Shown piece after piece: positions 50,781 to 59,733 of a stretch of DNA of 64,000 bases. Source of the stretch: CAZFER01 sp964517495 (GTDB lineage Bacteria > Hinthialibacterota > Hinthialibacteria > Hinthialibacterales > Hinthialibacteraceae); the NCBI GenBank assembly GCA_964517495.1, contig CAZFER010000027.1, positions 1 to 64,000 on the forward strand, given 5' to 3'. The notes under the pieces were generated by a model. It saw only the letters and a program-made list of their open reading frames with translations. It had not been told where the DNA came from and did no database searches. The position numbers and the translations under genes are program-made. Each line of letters begins with the position of its first letter. Within the stretch, counting starts at the first letter, position 1.

Positions 50781-52313
50781 TTACGATTCCAGTAGATCGA
50801 TCATTGGTGATTTTGAAATATCCTTGATTTTTGGATATATTTTTTTATAGGATTTATAGCGGTTATCATACGCTTTCATACTGGAATTATCAGGTTCGAT
50901 GTGTGTTTTTTGTTTTACGGTTTGATTAACAGCGTCTAGAAGGGTTGTGTATATGCCTGTGCCGGTTCCAGCTAATAAGGCTGCGCCAAGGCAGGCCGCT
51001 TCGGTTACCAGGGGGACACGCAAGGGTATTTGGCATATATCGGCTTTGAGCTGAAGCCACAAGTCGCTTTTGGCTCCACCCCCCACGGCGTGCAGTTCGG
51101 ATATGGACACACCACTTTCTTTTAGCAAATCCAGATTGATGCGCAGTTCAAAGGTCAGGCCTTCAAGAATCGCTTTGGCGATGGTTGAACGGTTATCGGC
51201 GAAGGTTAATCCCAAGATGGCCCCCCGTGATTCGGTGTCGAGCCATGGTGTGCCGCTTCCCGCAAAATGGGGGAGAACAAAAAGAGTGGTTGGGCCATCG
51301 GGAGCTTCATTCAAAATGAGGGAGTAGGAATCATTGTCGTTTGCTTTGGCTTTTTCGATCTGAGGCTCACATAATGTGTCTCGAAACCAGCGCAAGAGAA
51401 GGCCACCACTATGGTTCAGAGTCATCGCCAGGTAGAGGCCGGGAACCACATGGCGATAGATAGAGATGTTGCCTTCCCGCAACTGATGATTGAGAGCGGG
51501 AGTATCCATCGCCACTTCGACCACTTCAGCGGTGCCGGTTGAGACCATGGCTTTACCGGATTCGATCACGCCGCTACCCAGGGCGGCACAGGCTTGATCG
51601 TGGCCGCCACTGATGAATGCTACATCATGAATTAAACCTAACTGATCTTTCCATTCGGGTAATAAAGTGCCAATTGGTTGTAGATCGAGGGGAGAGAGTC
51701 GAGCCAGGCGTTGTGGATCGATTTCGCATCGTTCCAAAATATCATAAGCCCAGTCTTGTTTTTGTAGATCGTACATCTGGGTTCGCGACGCCAGGCAATG
51801 GCCGATGACGGCCTGGCCGGTTAAGCGCTTCAAGATGAAATCTTCGTAAAGAAGAAAGTGCGTACTATTTTGGAACAGATCCGGTTCATGGATTTTCAGC
51901 CAGAGCAATTTGGGCAGAGTGTTAATGGTATGAACCGGCATTCCGGTGCGCTCAAAAAGTTTCTCTGCCCCGAAGGTTTCGCACAACCATTGGTTTTCTG
52001 TATCTGTGCGGGTATCCATGCCCAGGATTGCTGGACGAAGTGCTTTCCCTTGCTTGTCCACGGGGATGACTGCTTCACCCTGGCAGGAAAGAGCAATTGC
52101 TGTAGGGGGATCGGTATCTTTAATTTGTGAGGTGATGGCCTGAAGGCATTGCCAGGCTAGTTGAAAAACTTGTTCAGCGTCTTGTTCCGCCCAGTTGGGA
52201 TGAGGAGTCAAGATGGGGTATTCTTGGGTTTGTTGTGCGAGAATCGCCCCCTCCTGAGTGAACGCAATGGATTTGCACCCTGTAGTACCAATATCAAGGC
52301 CAATGATGGACAT
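50781..52313 (-). CDS. FGGY-family carbohydrate kinase (xylulokinase-like)
   Basis: A 510-aa sugar kinase: MSIIGLDIGTTGCKSIAFTQEG phosphate-binding strand, NWAEQDAEQV, ALSCQGEAVIPVD, ILGMDTRT, a long central FGGY_N/C junction with GGHDQACAALGSG, and the C-terminal adenosine motif GGGAKSDLWLQLKADI, PLRVPLVTEAACLGAALLAGTG. The family phosphorylates ketoses or polyols; by layout it is closest to xylulokinases, but the substrate is not determined. Last gene of the six-gene catabolic operon, 30 nt after the isomerase-family gene. Confidence 0.85.
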   Translation of the reverse strand: MSIIGLDIGTTGCKSIAFTQEGAILAQQTQEYPILTPHPNWAEQDAEQVFQLAWQCLQAITSQIKDTDPPTAIALSCQGEAVIPVDKQGKALRPAILGMDTRTDTENQWLCETFGAEKLFERTGMPVHTINTLPKLLWLKIHEPDLFQNSTHFLLYEDFILKRLTGQAVIGHCLASRTQMYDLQKQDWAYDILERCEIDPQRLARLSPLDLQPIGTLLPEWKDQLGLIHDVAFISGGHDQACAALGSGVIESGKAMVSTGTAEVVEVAMDTPALNHQLREGNISIYRHVVPGLYLAMTLNHSGGLLLRWFRDTLCEPQIEKAKANDNDSYSLILNEAPDGPTTLFVLPHFAGSGTPWLDTESRGAILGLTFADNRSTIAKAILEGLTFELRINLDLLKESGVSISELHAVGGGAKSDLWLQLKADICQIPLRVPLVTEAACLGAALLAGTGTGIYTTLLDAVNQTVKQKTHIEPDNSSMKAYDNRYKSYKKIYPKIKDISKSPMIDLLES

Positions 52314-52343
52314 TTGTATCTTCCTTATTGCGTCAAATCAAGA

Positions 52344-53759
52344 TTAAAACATTCCAGCATGATGATAGACATCCCAGCCTAAATAGTTTTCGAAGGCTTC
52401 GCATAGAATTTCAGAGGTATGTGACGCATTCATCGCCACGTGGTGTTCAAAGCCGTGATAGCAGATGTATTTCATAAGGTGTTGCAAGTTGGGGATTTCG
52501 ACCACGGCTTTTGAACCAAAGGTGTCGAGAGGATCATCGGTAAAATGCCCTTCGCCAACATAGGTGCGAATCATACCGTTGATATCATCGGTTGAAAGGC
52601 GGGCAAAGGTGATCGGTCCGGCGGGTGTTCGGCCTGCTACGGCGCCGTGAGTGGAGCCTTCGCCAATAACGGTTTCCAGAATATCAGCTGTTTTGATTTT
52701 GATATCCGGAAGGAAGGTTTTGGCCCAGTTACCACAATGGAACAAGACGCATTTGTTGGGATCATCACCATAGTTGTTGTTCCAATCCACCAAGGCGCTG
52801 GGACAGCCGGAGGCTTTTTGCAGAGCATACATTGATAACACACCAGCGATATCCACTTCGCAGGCGCTGGGCATCAATTTCTCGCTCATCATGCTCATCA
52901 GGGTGCATGAATTCACCCCGTAGTTCTCTTGAATGGAGGTCCAGCATTGAATGGCGGAGGCATCCAAATCATATTCCGTCATCCATTCATCGATCACCAC
53001 ACCCAATTTGGCCATAGCCACCAAGGGTGCCTGAGGAACGCTGCCGGCGTCGGCATAGTCATTAATGGCTTGCAGTTGAGATTGCACTTTTTGATCACTA
53101 TCCGATAACCGTTGGGCTTTTCCGAAGATTTCAGAGAGGTCGATGGTTTGCACGCTAATCCCAGCTTCTTGCAAGAGTTTTTCGCTATAACGAACAGTAT
53201 TGAACGCATTGGGGCGAGCGCCGATGGCCCCCAAGCGGGCGTTCTTTAATCCGTTGACGACATGGCATACTTGAATAAATTCATCAAGGTCATCCTTGAA
53301 AGTCTGTGATTTGGGATCAACCGTATGGAGTGATGTTAAAGAAAAGGGATATCCATATTGGCGAAGGTTATTGCAGACGGAAATCTTGCCACAGAATGCA
53401 TCGCGCCGACGTTCGACATTCATGCCATCCAACGCATCGGGATAGGCCTGAACCAATATGGGAATATTCAAACCGGACAGTTTAATGGTATCGGCTACTC
53501 CTTTTTCATCTCCAAAATTCGGTAAGGTAACTAATATACCATCAATTCGGTCACTGTTCTTTTTGAACAGTTCTGCACACAGTTTTGCATGGCTCCAAGT
53601 TTCAACCGCGCCCAATTTGGTTGTTTCTTCATCCAAGATGACCGTGTCAATGTCAAGTTCCTGGCACACACCGAGAATATCCTGGCGGCCTTCGGTGATT
53701 AATCGGTCAGGAAAGAAATCACGATTTCCTACGATAATGGCGAGTGTAGCTTTTGGCAT
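52344..53759 (-). CDS. L-fucose/L-arabinose isomerase-family protein
   Basis: A 471-aa member of the FucI/AraA superfamily, which interconverts aldoses and ketoses. The N-terminal alpha/beta domain starts MPKATLAIIVGNRDFFPDRL and includes DGILVTLPNFGDEKGVADTIKLSGLNIPILVQAYPD. The C-terminal part has CEVDIAGVLSMYALQ and the late HHVAMNASHTSEILCEAFENYLGWDVYHH. The family also includes enzymes for unusual sugars, so the substrate should not be assumed to be fucose or arabinose. In the operon it sits between the SAF-domain oxidoreductase and the kinase, consistent with an aldose-to-ketose step before phosphorylation. Confidence 0.8.
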   Translation of the reverse strand: MPKATLAIIVGNRDFFPDRLITEGRQDILGVCQELDIDTVILDEETTKLGAVETWSHAKLCAELFKKNSDRIDGILVTLPNFGDEKGVADTIKLSGLNIPILVQAYPDALDGMNVERRRDAFCGKISVCNNLRQYGYPFSLTSLHTVDPKSQTFKDDLDEFIQVCHVVNGLKNARLGAIGARPNAFNTVRYSEKLLQEAGISVQTIDLSEIFGKAQRLSDSDQKVQSQLQAINDYADAGSVPQAPLVAMAKLGVVIDEWMTEYDLDASAIQCWTSIQENYGVNSCTLMSMMSEKLMPSACEVDIAGVLSMYALQKASGCPSALVDWNNNYGDDPNKCVLFHCGNWAKTFLPDIKIKTADILETVIGEGSTHGAVAGRTPAGPITFARLSTDDINGMIRTYVGEGHFTDDPLDTFGSKAVVEIPNLQHLMKYICYHGFEHHVAMNASHTSEILCEAFENYLGWDVYHHAGMF

Positions 53760-53800
53760 GTTTAGTCTCTCCTCAGCTTTTTTTTATCTAAAAAATTAAT

Positions 53801-55159
53801 TTACTTCTCGTTTTCATTTCCCAGTTTATTGATGGCATTCAATAGCCGATTCTCTGAGATTGTGCCGTCCATCCAATGATCTTGCAATCTTCGGAGTTGG
53901 ATGACGGTTGAGTGATCGTCCAATTCGACATCGTCATAGGTAATCGGTTTATCCTTGTCTATTGGTCTTTTTACCATAGCTCCCTTGGCGAGTCCAATGG
54001 GGAGAAGGTTTTCCTGCTTGGCGGTCTCGAACGAATCAATCAGGCTATAAAACGAGGAGCCGCCAATCATTTCCAGTTGTTCGCCTTCATTTAGATCGCG
54101 TTTGGCGACGGCAAAGACTTCAGAAACCAGGCGGTTCAAGGGTTCCATGTTGGATTGGTTTCGAATTACCAGCATGGCACAGGTCAGGGGAACTTCAATG
54201 CTGCAAAGGTGGAAGGGACGGAATAAGGTGTAATAAGGACCATGCCCCATATCACGAAGAACCAGGGCTTCACGCAAACGGGGGTGATCGGTGGTGACGA
54301 TCAGGAAGACACCGGGTGCCACCCGGCCAACGCCATAATCCACAACCCCCATTTTGTTCAGGCAACCCCCATCGATTTTTAGGGCGAAGGTTTTTTGTAA
54401 ATCATCCCGGTTGGTCTGGGGGCCATGCATCCCGCGAATATCCGGTACCAGGCCGGTGGCGTTGGAGACGGCTGCCATTTCAATCATGGTTTTGCTGCCA
54501 TCCACGAACTCAATCAGCATGGTGGGCGTTAATCCACGCCGTGCGGCTTCTTTCGCCCATGCCGGATCATCCGGACGGGCATAGCGGTCCAATGGATTGT
54601 TTTTGCCTTTCCCAGCGGCCACGATAGTGAAACCGAGTGATACCGCGAAGTCAAAGAGCTCCTTGCATGCCGCCGGTTCGTCACCGGCGGCCAAGGCATA
54701 GAGTACGTTGTTTTGTTTGGCATACCAATTCAGGATGGGGCCAACGGTGATGTCCGTTTCGACATTCATCATGGCCAGGTGTTGACCGTTGCGTGCGGAC
54801 TGTAGGGCGGCCTGTGCTCCTATATCGGGGATACCGGTTGATTCAAGCATGACATCCACGCTTGTCATCTGAGTGATAATATGGTAATCCCTGGAAATAA
54901 TAAATTGGCCTTTGTTGACCGCATCATCCGCCTCATGTACGGATTGCACTTCGACAATTTCATTTTCCGTTTGACCGATTTTGTAAGCGTTTTTAGCGCG
55001 ATCGATGTCGATATCAGCAACCGCGGCCACTACGATGCCTTTCATTTTGGTGACTTGGGCGACGACATCGGTGCCCATTTGTCCAGCGCCAATCAGGCCG
55101 ATTTTCACCGGTTTGTTTTGTTGCTGACGTTCACTAAGTTCCAGATGCATACCGATCAT
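53801..55159 (-). CDS. NAD(P)-dependent SAF-domain oxidoreductase (DXR-like/DRL family)
   Basis: A 452-aa protein. The Rossmann domain starts KIGLIGAGQMGTDVVAQV (about 18-35). The middle part has VDVMLESTGIPDIGAQAA, AAGDEPAACKELFDFA and AGKGKNNPLDRYARPDD. The C-terminal SAF-type domain begins near DLNEGEQLEMIGGSSFYSL, with LPIGLAKGAMVKRPI. I place it in the family of the Brucella DXR-like protein (DRL), which replaces DXR in isoprenoid synthesis by a reductive isomerisation; most relatives sit in sugar-catabolism operons with unknown substrates. Here it lies 41 nt upstream of the isomerase-family gene. An oxidation or reductive rearrangement of the imported sugar is inferred, not shown. Confidence 0.75.
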   Translation of the reverse strand: MIGMHLELSERQQQNKPVKIGLIGAGQMGTDVVAQVTKMKGIVVAAVADIDIDRAKNAYKIGQTENEIVEVQSVHEADDAVNKGQFIISRDYHIITQMTSVDVMLESTGIPDIGAQAALQSARNGQHLAMMNVETDITVGPILNWYAKQNNVLYALAAGDEPAACKELFDFAVSLGFTIVAAGKGKNNPLDRYARPDDPAWAKEAARRGLTPTMLIEFVDGSKTMIEMAAVSNATGLVPDIRGMHGPQTNRDDLQKTFALKIDGGCLNKMGVVDYGVGRVAPGVFLIVTTDHPRLREALVLRDMGHGPYYTLFRPFHLCSIEVPLTCAMLVIRNQSNMEPLNRLVSEVFAVAKRDLNEGEQLEMIGGSSFYSLIDSFETAKQENLLPIGLAKGAMVKRPIDKDKPITYDDVELDDHSTVIQLRRLQDHWMDGTISENRLLNAINKLGNENEK

Positions 55160-55171
55160 GTTTATTTCCTC

Positions 55172-56212
55172 TTAAAATTGGATCATGACTTTAATTTCTG
55201 TTCCCGCCGCTGCTGTTTCAAACGCTGTCTGAATTTCATCCAAGGGAAAGAGTTTTGTGATGAAGCGCTCAGCGGGGATGGTTCCATCATGCAATAATTT
55301 CAAGGCTGTTTCATGTATACTTGGGTGATAGGAGAAATCACCCACGAGCGTCATTTCGCCATAATGGATTTTATTGGCATCAAGGGTGGTCATTGGATTG
55401 GCTTTGGGCAGACCGCCGAAAAGATGGATGCGTCCACCTTTGCGTGTCATTTCGACAGCCTGGGTTTGTGTTTCTGCTGAAGGATTGGCACAGATCACCA
55501 CATCTGCACCTATGCCGTTTGTGAATTCACGCACCGCTTTGACCACATCTGTTTCAAGGGGGCTGACCACCAAATCGGGCTCGAAGGATTCCACTAATTT
55601 TCGGCGGTATTCGCTGCGCTGTGAAACTATCACCTTGGCTCCCCGTTTCTTAGCCAGGTGAACCAGGATACAGCCAATAGGACCGGCGCCGATTACCACT
55701 ATAACCTGCCCTAAACTGTCCCCCAATTTCTGATGGGTGGCAATAACAGAACAGCATGGTTCGGCGAAGGCGGCTGCCTTATAATCCATACCTTTGGGCA
55801 TGTGGTGAACAATCCCATTTTGCAGGATATCCCCGGTTAACAACAGGTATTCTGAAAACGCGCCGGGATGGCCTGGGGTGATGCCGATCAAGCGTAAATC
55901 ATCACAAAGGTTATACATCCCTCGTTCACAGAAATAGCAATGGCCGCAATGGATATCAGGCGCAATAGATATTAAATCGCCTTCTTTAAATCGTGTTACC
56001 TTTGCCCCCACATCGGTGACCATGCCAGATGCTTCATGGCCGGGCACGATAGAATCGACACCTGGAGGAGGACCTTCTTTCCAGCGTCTTAAATCTGAAC
56101 CACAAACGCCGCAGTTTTTAACTTGCATCAACAGGCCATTTTCTGGTACAGAAGGCTTGGGGACCTCACGCAATTCGATGGTTTTGGGGGCAATCAAAAA
56201 AGCAGATTTCAC
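55172..56212 (-). CDS. Zinc-dependent medium-chain alcohol dehydrogenase
   Basis: A 346-aa MDR dehydrogenase of the sorbitol/threonine/galactitol-phosphate dehydrogenase group. Catalytic zinc ligands: NCGVCGSDLRRWK and VPGHEASGMV. The structural zinc lobe has CGHCYFCERGMYNLC, with four cysteines. The cofactor fold is VIVVIGAGPIGCILVHLAKKRGAKVIV. It probably oxidises a polyol or sugar alcohol with NAD(P). It lies 15 nt after the SIS gene and 12 nt before the SAF-domain oxidoreductase. Confidence 0.9.
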   Translation of the reverse strand: MKSAFLIAPKTIELREVPKPSVPENGLLMQVKNCGVCGSDLRRWKEGPPPGVDSIVPGHEASGMVTDVGAKVTRFKEGDLISIAPDIHCGHCYFCERGMYNLCDDLRLIGITPGHPGAFSEYLLLTGDILQNGIVHHMPKGMDYKAAAFAEPCCSVIATHQKLGDSLGQVIVVIGAGPIGCILVHLAKKRGAKVIVSQRSEYRRKLVESFEPDLVVSPLETDVVKAVREFTNGIGADVVICANPSAETQTQAVEMTRKGGRIHLFGGLPKANPMTTLDANKIHYGEMTLVGDFSYHPSIHETALKLLHDGTIPAERFITKLFPLDEIQTAFETAAAGTEIKVMIQF

Positions 56213-56227
56213 TTAATTTATTCCTTA

Positions 56228-56839
56228 CTATTGGGATTGTTCTTTTTCATGTTCTATTTTTTTGCCGACCGCACCGCCGGGATGCGTTTGGGCGAATTGG
56301 CCTTTGCTATAGCCACGCCGGTGTAGGAGGAGCACACACACGATGTCTCCAACCGCACAATTAACCAGCGAACTGCCGGTGGCGATCATGCCAAAGGGAT
56401 CGACATCTCCCGGTGATTTTATGCATAAAACAGCATCGCACAGGTCTGCCAGAGGAGATTCTTTATTCTCTGTCAAGGCGATCAGTGTGGCACCTCGCGA
56501 TTTAGCGATTTTTGCGAATTCATTGATTTCGGTGCTTTTTCCGCCTTTGGAAATTAAAAGGATGACTTCTTTTTCTGTGACTGCTCCTGCACCGCCGTGC
56601 AAACTGTCAGCCGAGTTGATAAACATAGCCGGTGTGCCGCAGCAATTAAGCAGATGAGCCATGCGCTCGGCGACAAAGCGAGAAGTTCCGGTTCCGGTGA
56701 CGAAAACATGGCCCTGACATTTCATCAATAGATCGAGAACCTGATCCAGGGTGTGATCCAACTGGTTTGAAATGGATGCAATTGCACTGGATTCTTGTTG
56801 TAAAATTTCCTTGGCTTGCTCGATGCTAGTGGAACTCAT
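56228..56839 (-). CDS. SIS-domain sugar isomerase-like protein (KdsD/KpsF type, no CBS)
   Basis: A 203-aa single SIS domain: GHVFVTGTGTSRFVAERMAHLLNCCGTPAMFINSADSLHGGAGAVTEKEVILLISKGGKSTEIN and the C-terminal FAQTHPGGAVGKK of arabinose-5-phosphate isomerases. The CBS pair normally found in KdsD is absent, as in stand-alone relatives acting in sugar catabolism. The likely reaction is an aldose/ketose phosphate isomerisation. Second gene of the operon, 10 nt after the regulator. Confidence 0.85.
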   Translation of the reverse strand: MSSTSIEQAKEILQQESSAIASISNQLDHTLDQVLDLLMKCQGHVFVTGTGTSRFVAERMAHLLNCCGTPAMFINSADSLHGGAGAVTEKEVILLISKGGKSTEINEFAKIAKSRGATLIALTENKESPLADLCDAVLCIKSPGDVDPFGMIATGSSLVNCAVGDIVCVLLLHRRGYSKGQFAQTHPGGAVGKKIEHEKEQSQ

Positions 56840-56849
56840 TTATAAAACC

Positions 56850-57821
56850 TTATTTTTCGCGTGGCTTGGTCTCATTCAAAAGCCGCTTGGCATTGCTGAT
56901 GTCTGTAACGAGAACGTTTATGATGCCTGCTTTAAGAGCCGCCTGGATGATGTGGAATTTGTTTTCTCCACCCGCCACGGCTATAACGCGAGGAATCTTT
57001 TTTAGCTGATTTAATGATAAACCAATAATGCGTTGATTGACGTCGAGATTCAATGGATTACCTTGTTTGTCCAAAAACCGAAGGATTACATCACCAACAG
57101 CTCCAGCGTTTTGCAACGTCTCTAAATCTTTTTTGTTTAATATATTCCCGCCTTTCAATAATACGGAATCGGGGCTTAATACCCCCAAACCCACAACGGC
57201 GATTTCCGCGCCAGCGGCCATATCCAGGGTTTCAGCAATTTGCGCATCCGATTTCAAGGCTTTTACCGCGCTATGATTGGCTACAATGCCGGGAGCGGAC
57301 AACAAGCGAAAATCGGCGTTCAGTTTTCGTGCCGCCCGGCGCACCAATTCAGCAGAATGTTCATCCGAGCTTGCAGAACCCAAGCCTCCTATCATTTGCA
57401 CAATCGTTACATCGTGTAATGATTGTATGGGCATGGCCTCGACCATGCTTAAAATGGAACGTCCCCACGCCAGCGCGATGATCTCGTCTCCTTTGAGAGA
57501 ACGCAGAAGCACCTCAGCGGCGGATGGACCTATTTCACGAGTTATAGTTAATGGATCATGGTCATCGCTGGTATTGACAACGATGACTTCATCCAAGGCA
57601 TACATCCGTTCCAATTCTGATTCAAGATCGCTTTGATTCCCCGAAGGGGGAACCAAGGTAATGGTAACGATTTTTTCTTCCTTTGCTTGTTGAAGCAATC
57701 GTGAAACTTTTGGCCGTGAAATTTTGAATCGATTTGCAATGGCCTGTTGGGTCATACCATCCAAGTAATAGGCTTTGGCGATTTTATAGAGAAAACGTTG
57801 ATCATTAATCCAAGTGGGCAT
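56850..57821 (-). CDS. SorC-family sugar-responsive transcriptional regulator
   Basis: A 323-aa regulator: an N-terminal helix-turn-helix (YYLDGMTQQAIANRFKISRPKVSRLLQQAKEE) and a C-terminal sugar-phosphate-binding domain (GDEIIALAWGRSILSMVEAM, VQMIGGLG, LSAPGIVANHSAVKAL, IAVVGLGVLSPDSVLLKGGNI). SorC-type proteins bind a phosphorylated sugar and switch the neighbouring catabolic operon. It is the first gene of that operon. GAGG precedes the ATG. A 172-bp inverted-repeat-bounded element ends 17 nt upstream, so its promoter must lie within or beyond the element. Confidence 0.9.
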   Translation of the reverse strand: MPTWINDQRFLYKIAKAYYLDGMTQQAIANRFKISRPKVSRLLQQAKEEKIVTITLVPPSGNQSDLESELERMYALDEVIVVNTSDDHDPLTITREIGPSAAEVLLRSLKGDEIIALAWGRSILSMVEAMPIQSLHDVTIVQMIGGLGSASSDEHSAELVRRAARKLNADFRLLSAPGIVANHSAVKALKSDAQIAETLDMAAGAEIAVVGLGVLSPDSVLLKGGNILNKKDLETLQNAGAVGDVILRFLDKQGNPLNLDVNQRIIGLSLNQLKKIPRVIAVAGGENKFHIIQAALKAGIINVLVTDISNAKRLLNETKPREK

Positions 57822-57837
57822 TATCGGCCTCGCATAC

Positions 57838-58009
57838 GAGATTGTCTCAAAACTTATCCAGATGTCATTAAGTTAAGATATCCCCCCCTAAATCCCCCCG
57901 TCAACAGGGGGACTTTTGAGGCAATAACCACTTAAGTTAATGGCATTGGATTTGCCCCTACAAGATGTAGAGGTTGACCTATGTGTCAATCCAGTTTTGA
58001 GACTATCTC
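57838..58009. repeat. MITE-like element with 17-bp terminal inverted repeats
   Basis: GAGATTGTCTCAAAACT (57838-57854) and its inverted copy with one mismatch (57993-58009) bound 172 bp that encode nothing. The interior carries a C-run/G-run hairpin (about 57882-57914) and the TTAAGTTAATGRCATTGG and GACCTATGTGT segments of the dispersed repeat at 38636-38706. The right end reaches into the GH140-like gene and supplies its stop codon. No transposase or clear target duplication is seen. Confidence 0.6.
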
Positions 58010-59625
58010 AAGAGTAAAACCCAATCATTACGGTCAACCGGTTCGAAGGTTTGTTCGCCCGGCTTGACCACACCTGCATCCAGCCATCCACCTGTGCGGG
58101 GGTGAAACCAGGTGGCCTGCTTAACATTTAATCCTTTGGTGTTCATTTTAACCTTCATGCCTTCCGGCATATAAATCACCGCACAATCGCTGTTATTGGT
58201 TTTAGCAGCAGCGATGAATTTGGATGCGTCTTCTTTTCCCGGCTGTTCCATGATGATTTCTTGAGCTGGCTCAAGCCGCCACCAATCGATGTTGCGGAAG
58301 AATTGATGCAGTTCCTTCATGTTAAAGGCACCGGGTAAATCCTTGGCGATATACCAGGGGGAACCCAAGCCTGTTTTTACATGATCGGCTGGTGCCTGCA
58401 CTTTAGTGTGCCAGCCCCAAATTCCCTGGCCGCCATAGGTCACCCCGGCGGTGGGTGAAACCAATAAACTCCAATAAGCGGCCCGGCGAATGGAATGGTC
58501 ATTGTGCACTTTTTTATAGGTATACCCGTTGTGGGCCTCATAATTAGGCTCGGAATTTATAACAGGCAGGATAGGTTCTTCATCCCATTCATTGGCGGGT
58601 GGGCCTTGGTTTAGCCAGCGGAAGGTTTTATCATCATCCCCATGCCCGCTTTGATAAACGATGAAATCGTACCAGTGCTCTTTGCGGAATTCATCGCCAA
58701 CCCAGCTGCGTCCCCAGACATGCATTGAGACCAATCGCTGGTGGGTGGGATTGAAAACCGCCTGGCCGACACGCTTCCATGTTTCGGCTTTTTCATTTTC
58801 GTAGTTGCCATCCCCACCCAAAAACCACATGACTTGATGGGCGCCATAGCGGGCAATGATATATTCCGCCAGAACGATTTTTTGATCTTCCGGCAAAATA
58901 TGGCCCGGGTTGGAATTGCCGTGTGGAAGCGCCCATAAGACAACCGGGACGGCTACCAATCCATGATAATTCATGGAAGTGATGTATTTATCAAGACGAT
59001 GGAAATAGGCAGGATTGATTTTTATCTCTTCTTTGCCAGTAAATGTAACATTTCCTTCAGCATCGGTATCAAACATACGCCATTGTGCGACGACAAACTG
59101 GATGGCGGTAAACTCTTTTTGAACGCGGTCTTTTAAGAATATGTTCCAATCTTCAAAATCCGCCAAAGCAGGGCCACACCACACCGTATCCGCCAAAAAG
59201 AAGAAGGGTTTGCCATTAACATGCTCAATATAACGCCGGTTATGTGAAAGTCGCAATTCCCCGTTTCGATAAAGTGGATTGTCGCCTTCATAGGGCACAC
59301 AGCGAAAGGTTCCTGATTGATTATGCAGCCCTGCGTTCAATGGTTCAGAACAAGAAGTTGTATATTTCCATTCCCCAATTTCATCAGGAGAAAAACGCAC
59401 TTGCCATTCTTTGTCTCCATTCCAAAAGGCCAGGGAATGGCGTTCTTTTCCGCTGGGTGAAGTGAATGTGACATGGACTTTCACATCCTGCACGGGATTA
59501 TCATAATCAGAGGAACTTTCAAATTCCGTTTCAAAAATTCGCCATTGTTCCGTTTCACATTGTGCCAATTGGCCTGTCAGGCAAATAAATACCAGTGAAA
59601 AGAACACCATAAATCGTTTTAACAT
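58003..59625 (-). CDS. Secreted DUF5060/DUF4038 glycoside hydrolase (GH140-like)
   Basis: A 540-aa protein with an N-terminal signal peptide (MLKRFMVFFSLVFICLTGQLAQC). Residues about 27-115 are a DUF5060 beta-sandwich (VHVTFTSPSGKERHSLAFWNGDKEWQVRFSPDEIGEWKY). Residues about 125-440 are a DUF4038-type TIM barrel (GKPFFFLADTVWCGPA, YHGLVAVPVVLWA, HQVMWFLGGDGNYEN, PILPVINSEPNYEAH), with acids at barrel strand ends. The C terminus (about 455-540) is the small domain often found in this family, ending NDWVLLLR. DUF4038 includes GH140, whose characterised member is an apiosidase acting on rhamnogalacturonan-II, but the family is broader. It lies upstream of the SorC operon on the same strand and has its own promoter and operator. 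Its last codons and stop lie in the inverted-repeat element. Confidence 0.8.
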   Translation of the reverse strand: MLKRFMVFFSLVFICLTGQLAQCETEQWRIFETEFESSSDYDNPVQDVKVHVTFTSPSGKERHSLAFWNGDKEWQVRFSPDEIGEWKYTTSCSEPLNAGLHNQSGTFRCVPYEGDNPLYRNGELRLSHNRRYIEHVNGKPFFFLADTVWCGPALADFEDWNIFLKDRVQKEFTAIQFVVAQWRMFDTDAEGNVTFTGKEEIKINPAYFHRLDKYITSMNYHGLVAVPVVLWALPHGNSNPGHILPEDQKIVLAEYIIARYGAHQVMWFLGGDGNYENEKAETWKRVGQAVFNPTHQRLVSMHVWGRSWVGDEFRKEHWYDFIVYQSGHGDDDKTFRWLNQGPPANEWDEEPILPVINSEPNYEAHNGYTYKKVHNDHSIRRAAYWSLLVSPTAGVTYGGQGIWGWHTKVQAPADHVKTGLGSPWYIAKDLPGAFNMKELHQFFRNIDWWRLEPAQEIIMEQPGKEDASKFIAAAKTNNSDCAVIYMPEGMKVKMNTKGLNVKQATWFHPRTGGWLDAGVVKPGEQTFEPVDRNDWVLLLR

Positions 59626-59697
59626 TTTTCATTCCCTTTCCCATATTCCAGAGTTAATGAGTGATAAAATGACTCGCAGCATTATCATCGTCCACTT

Positions 59698-59721
59698 TGA
59701 ACAAATGCTCATATATGAACA
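59698..59721. promoter_or_regulatory. Putative 24-bp operator of the GH140-like gene
   Basis: On the minus strand the layout is TGTTCA-N4-TGAGCA-N2-TGTTCA. This is identical in spacing to the site at 45502-45525 before the sugar importer. It lies just downstream of the predicted -10 box. Confidence 0.6.
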
Positions 59722-59733
59722 AATGATAGAATA

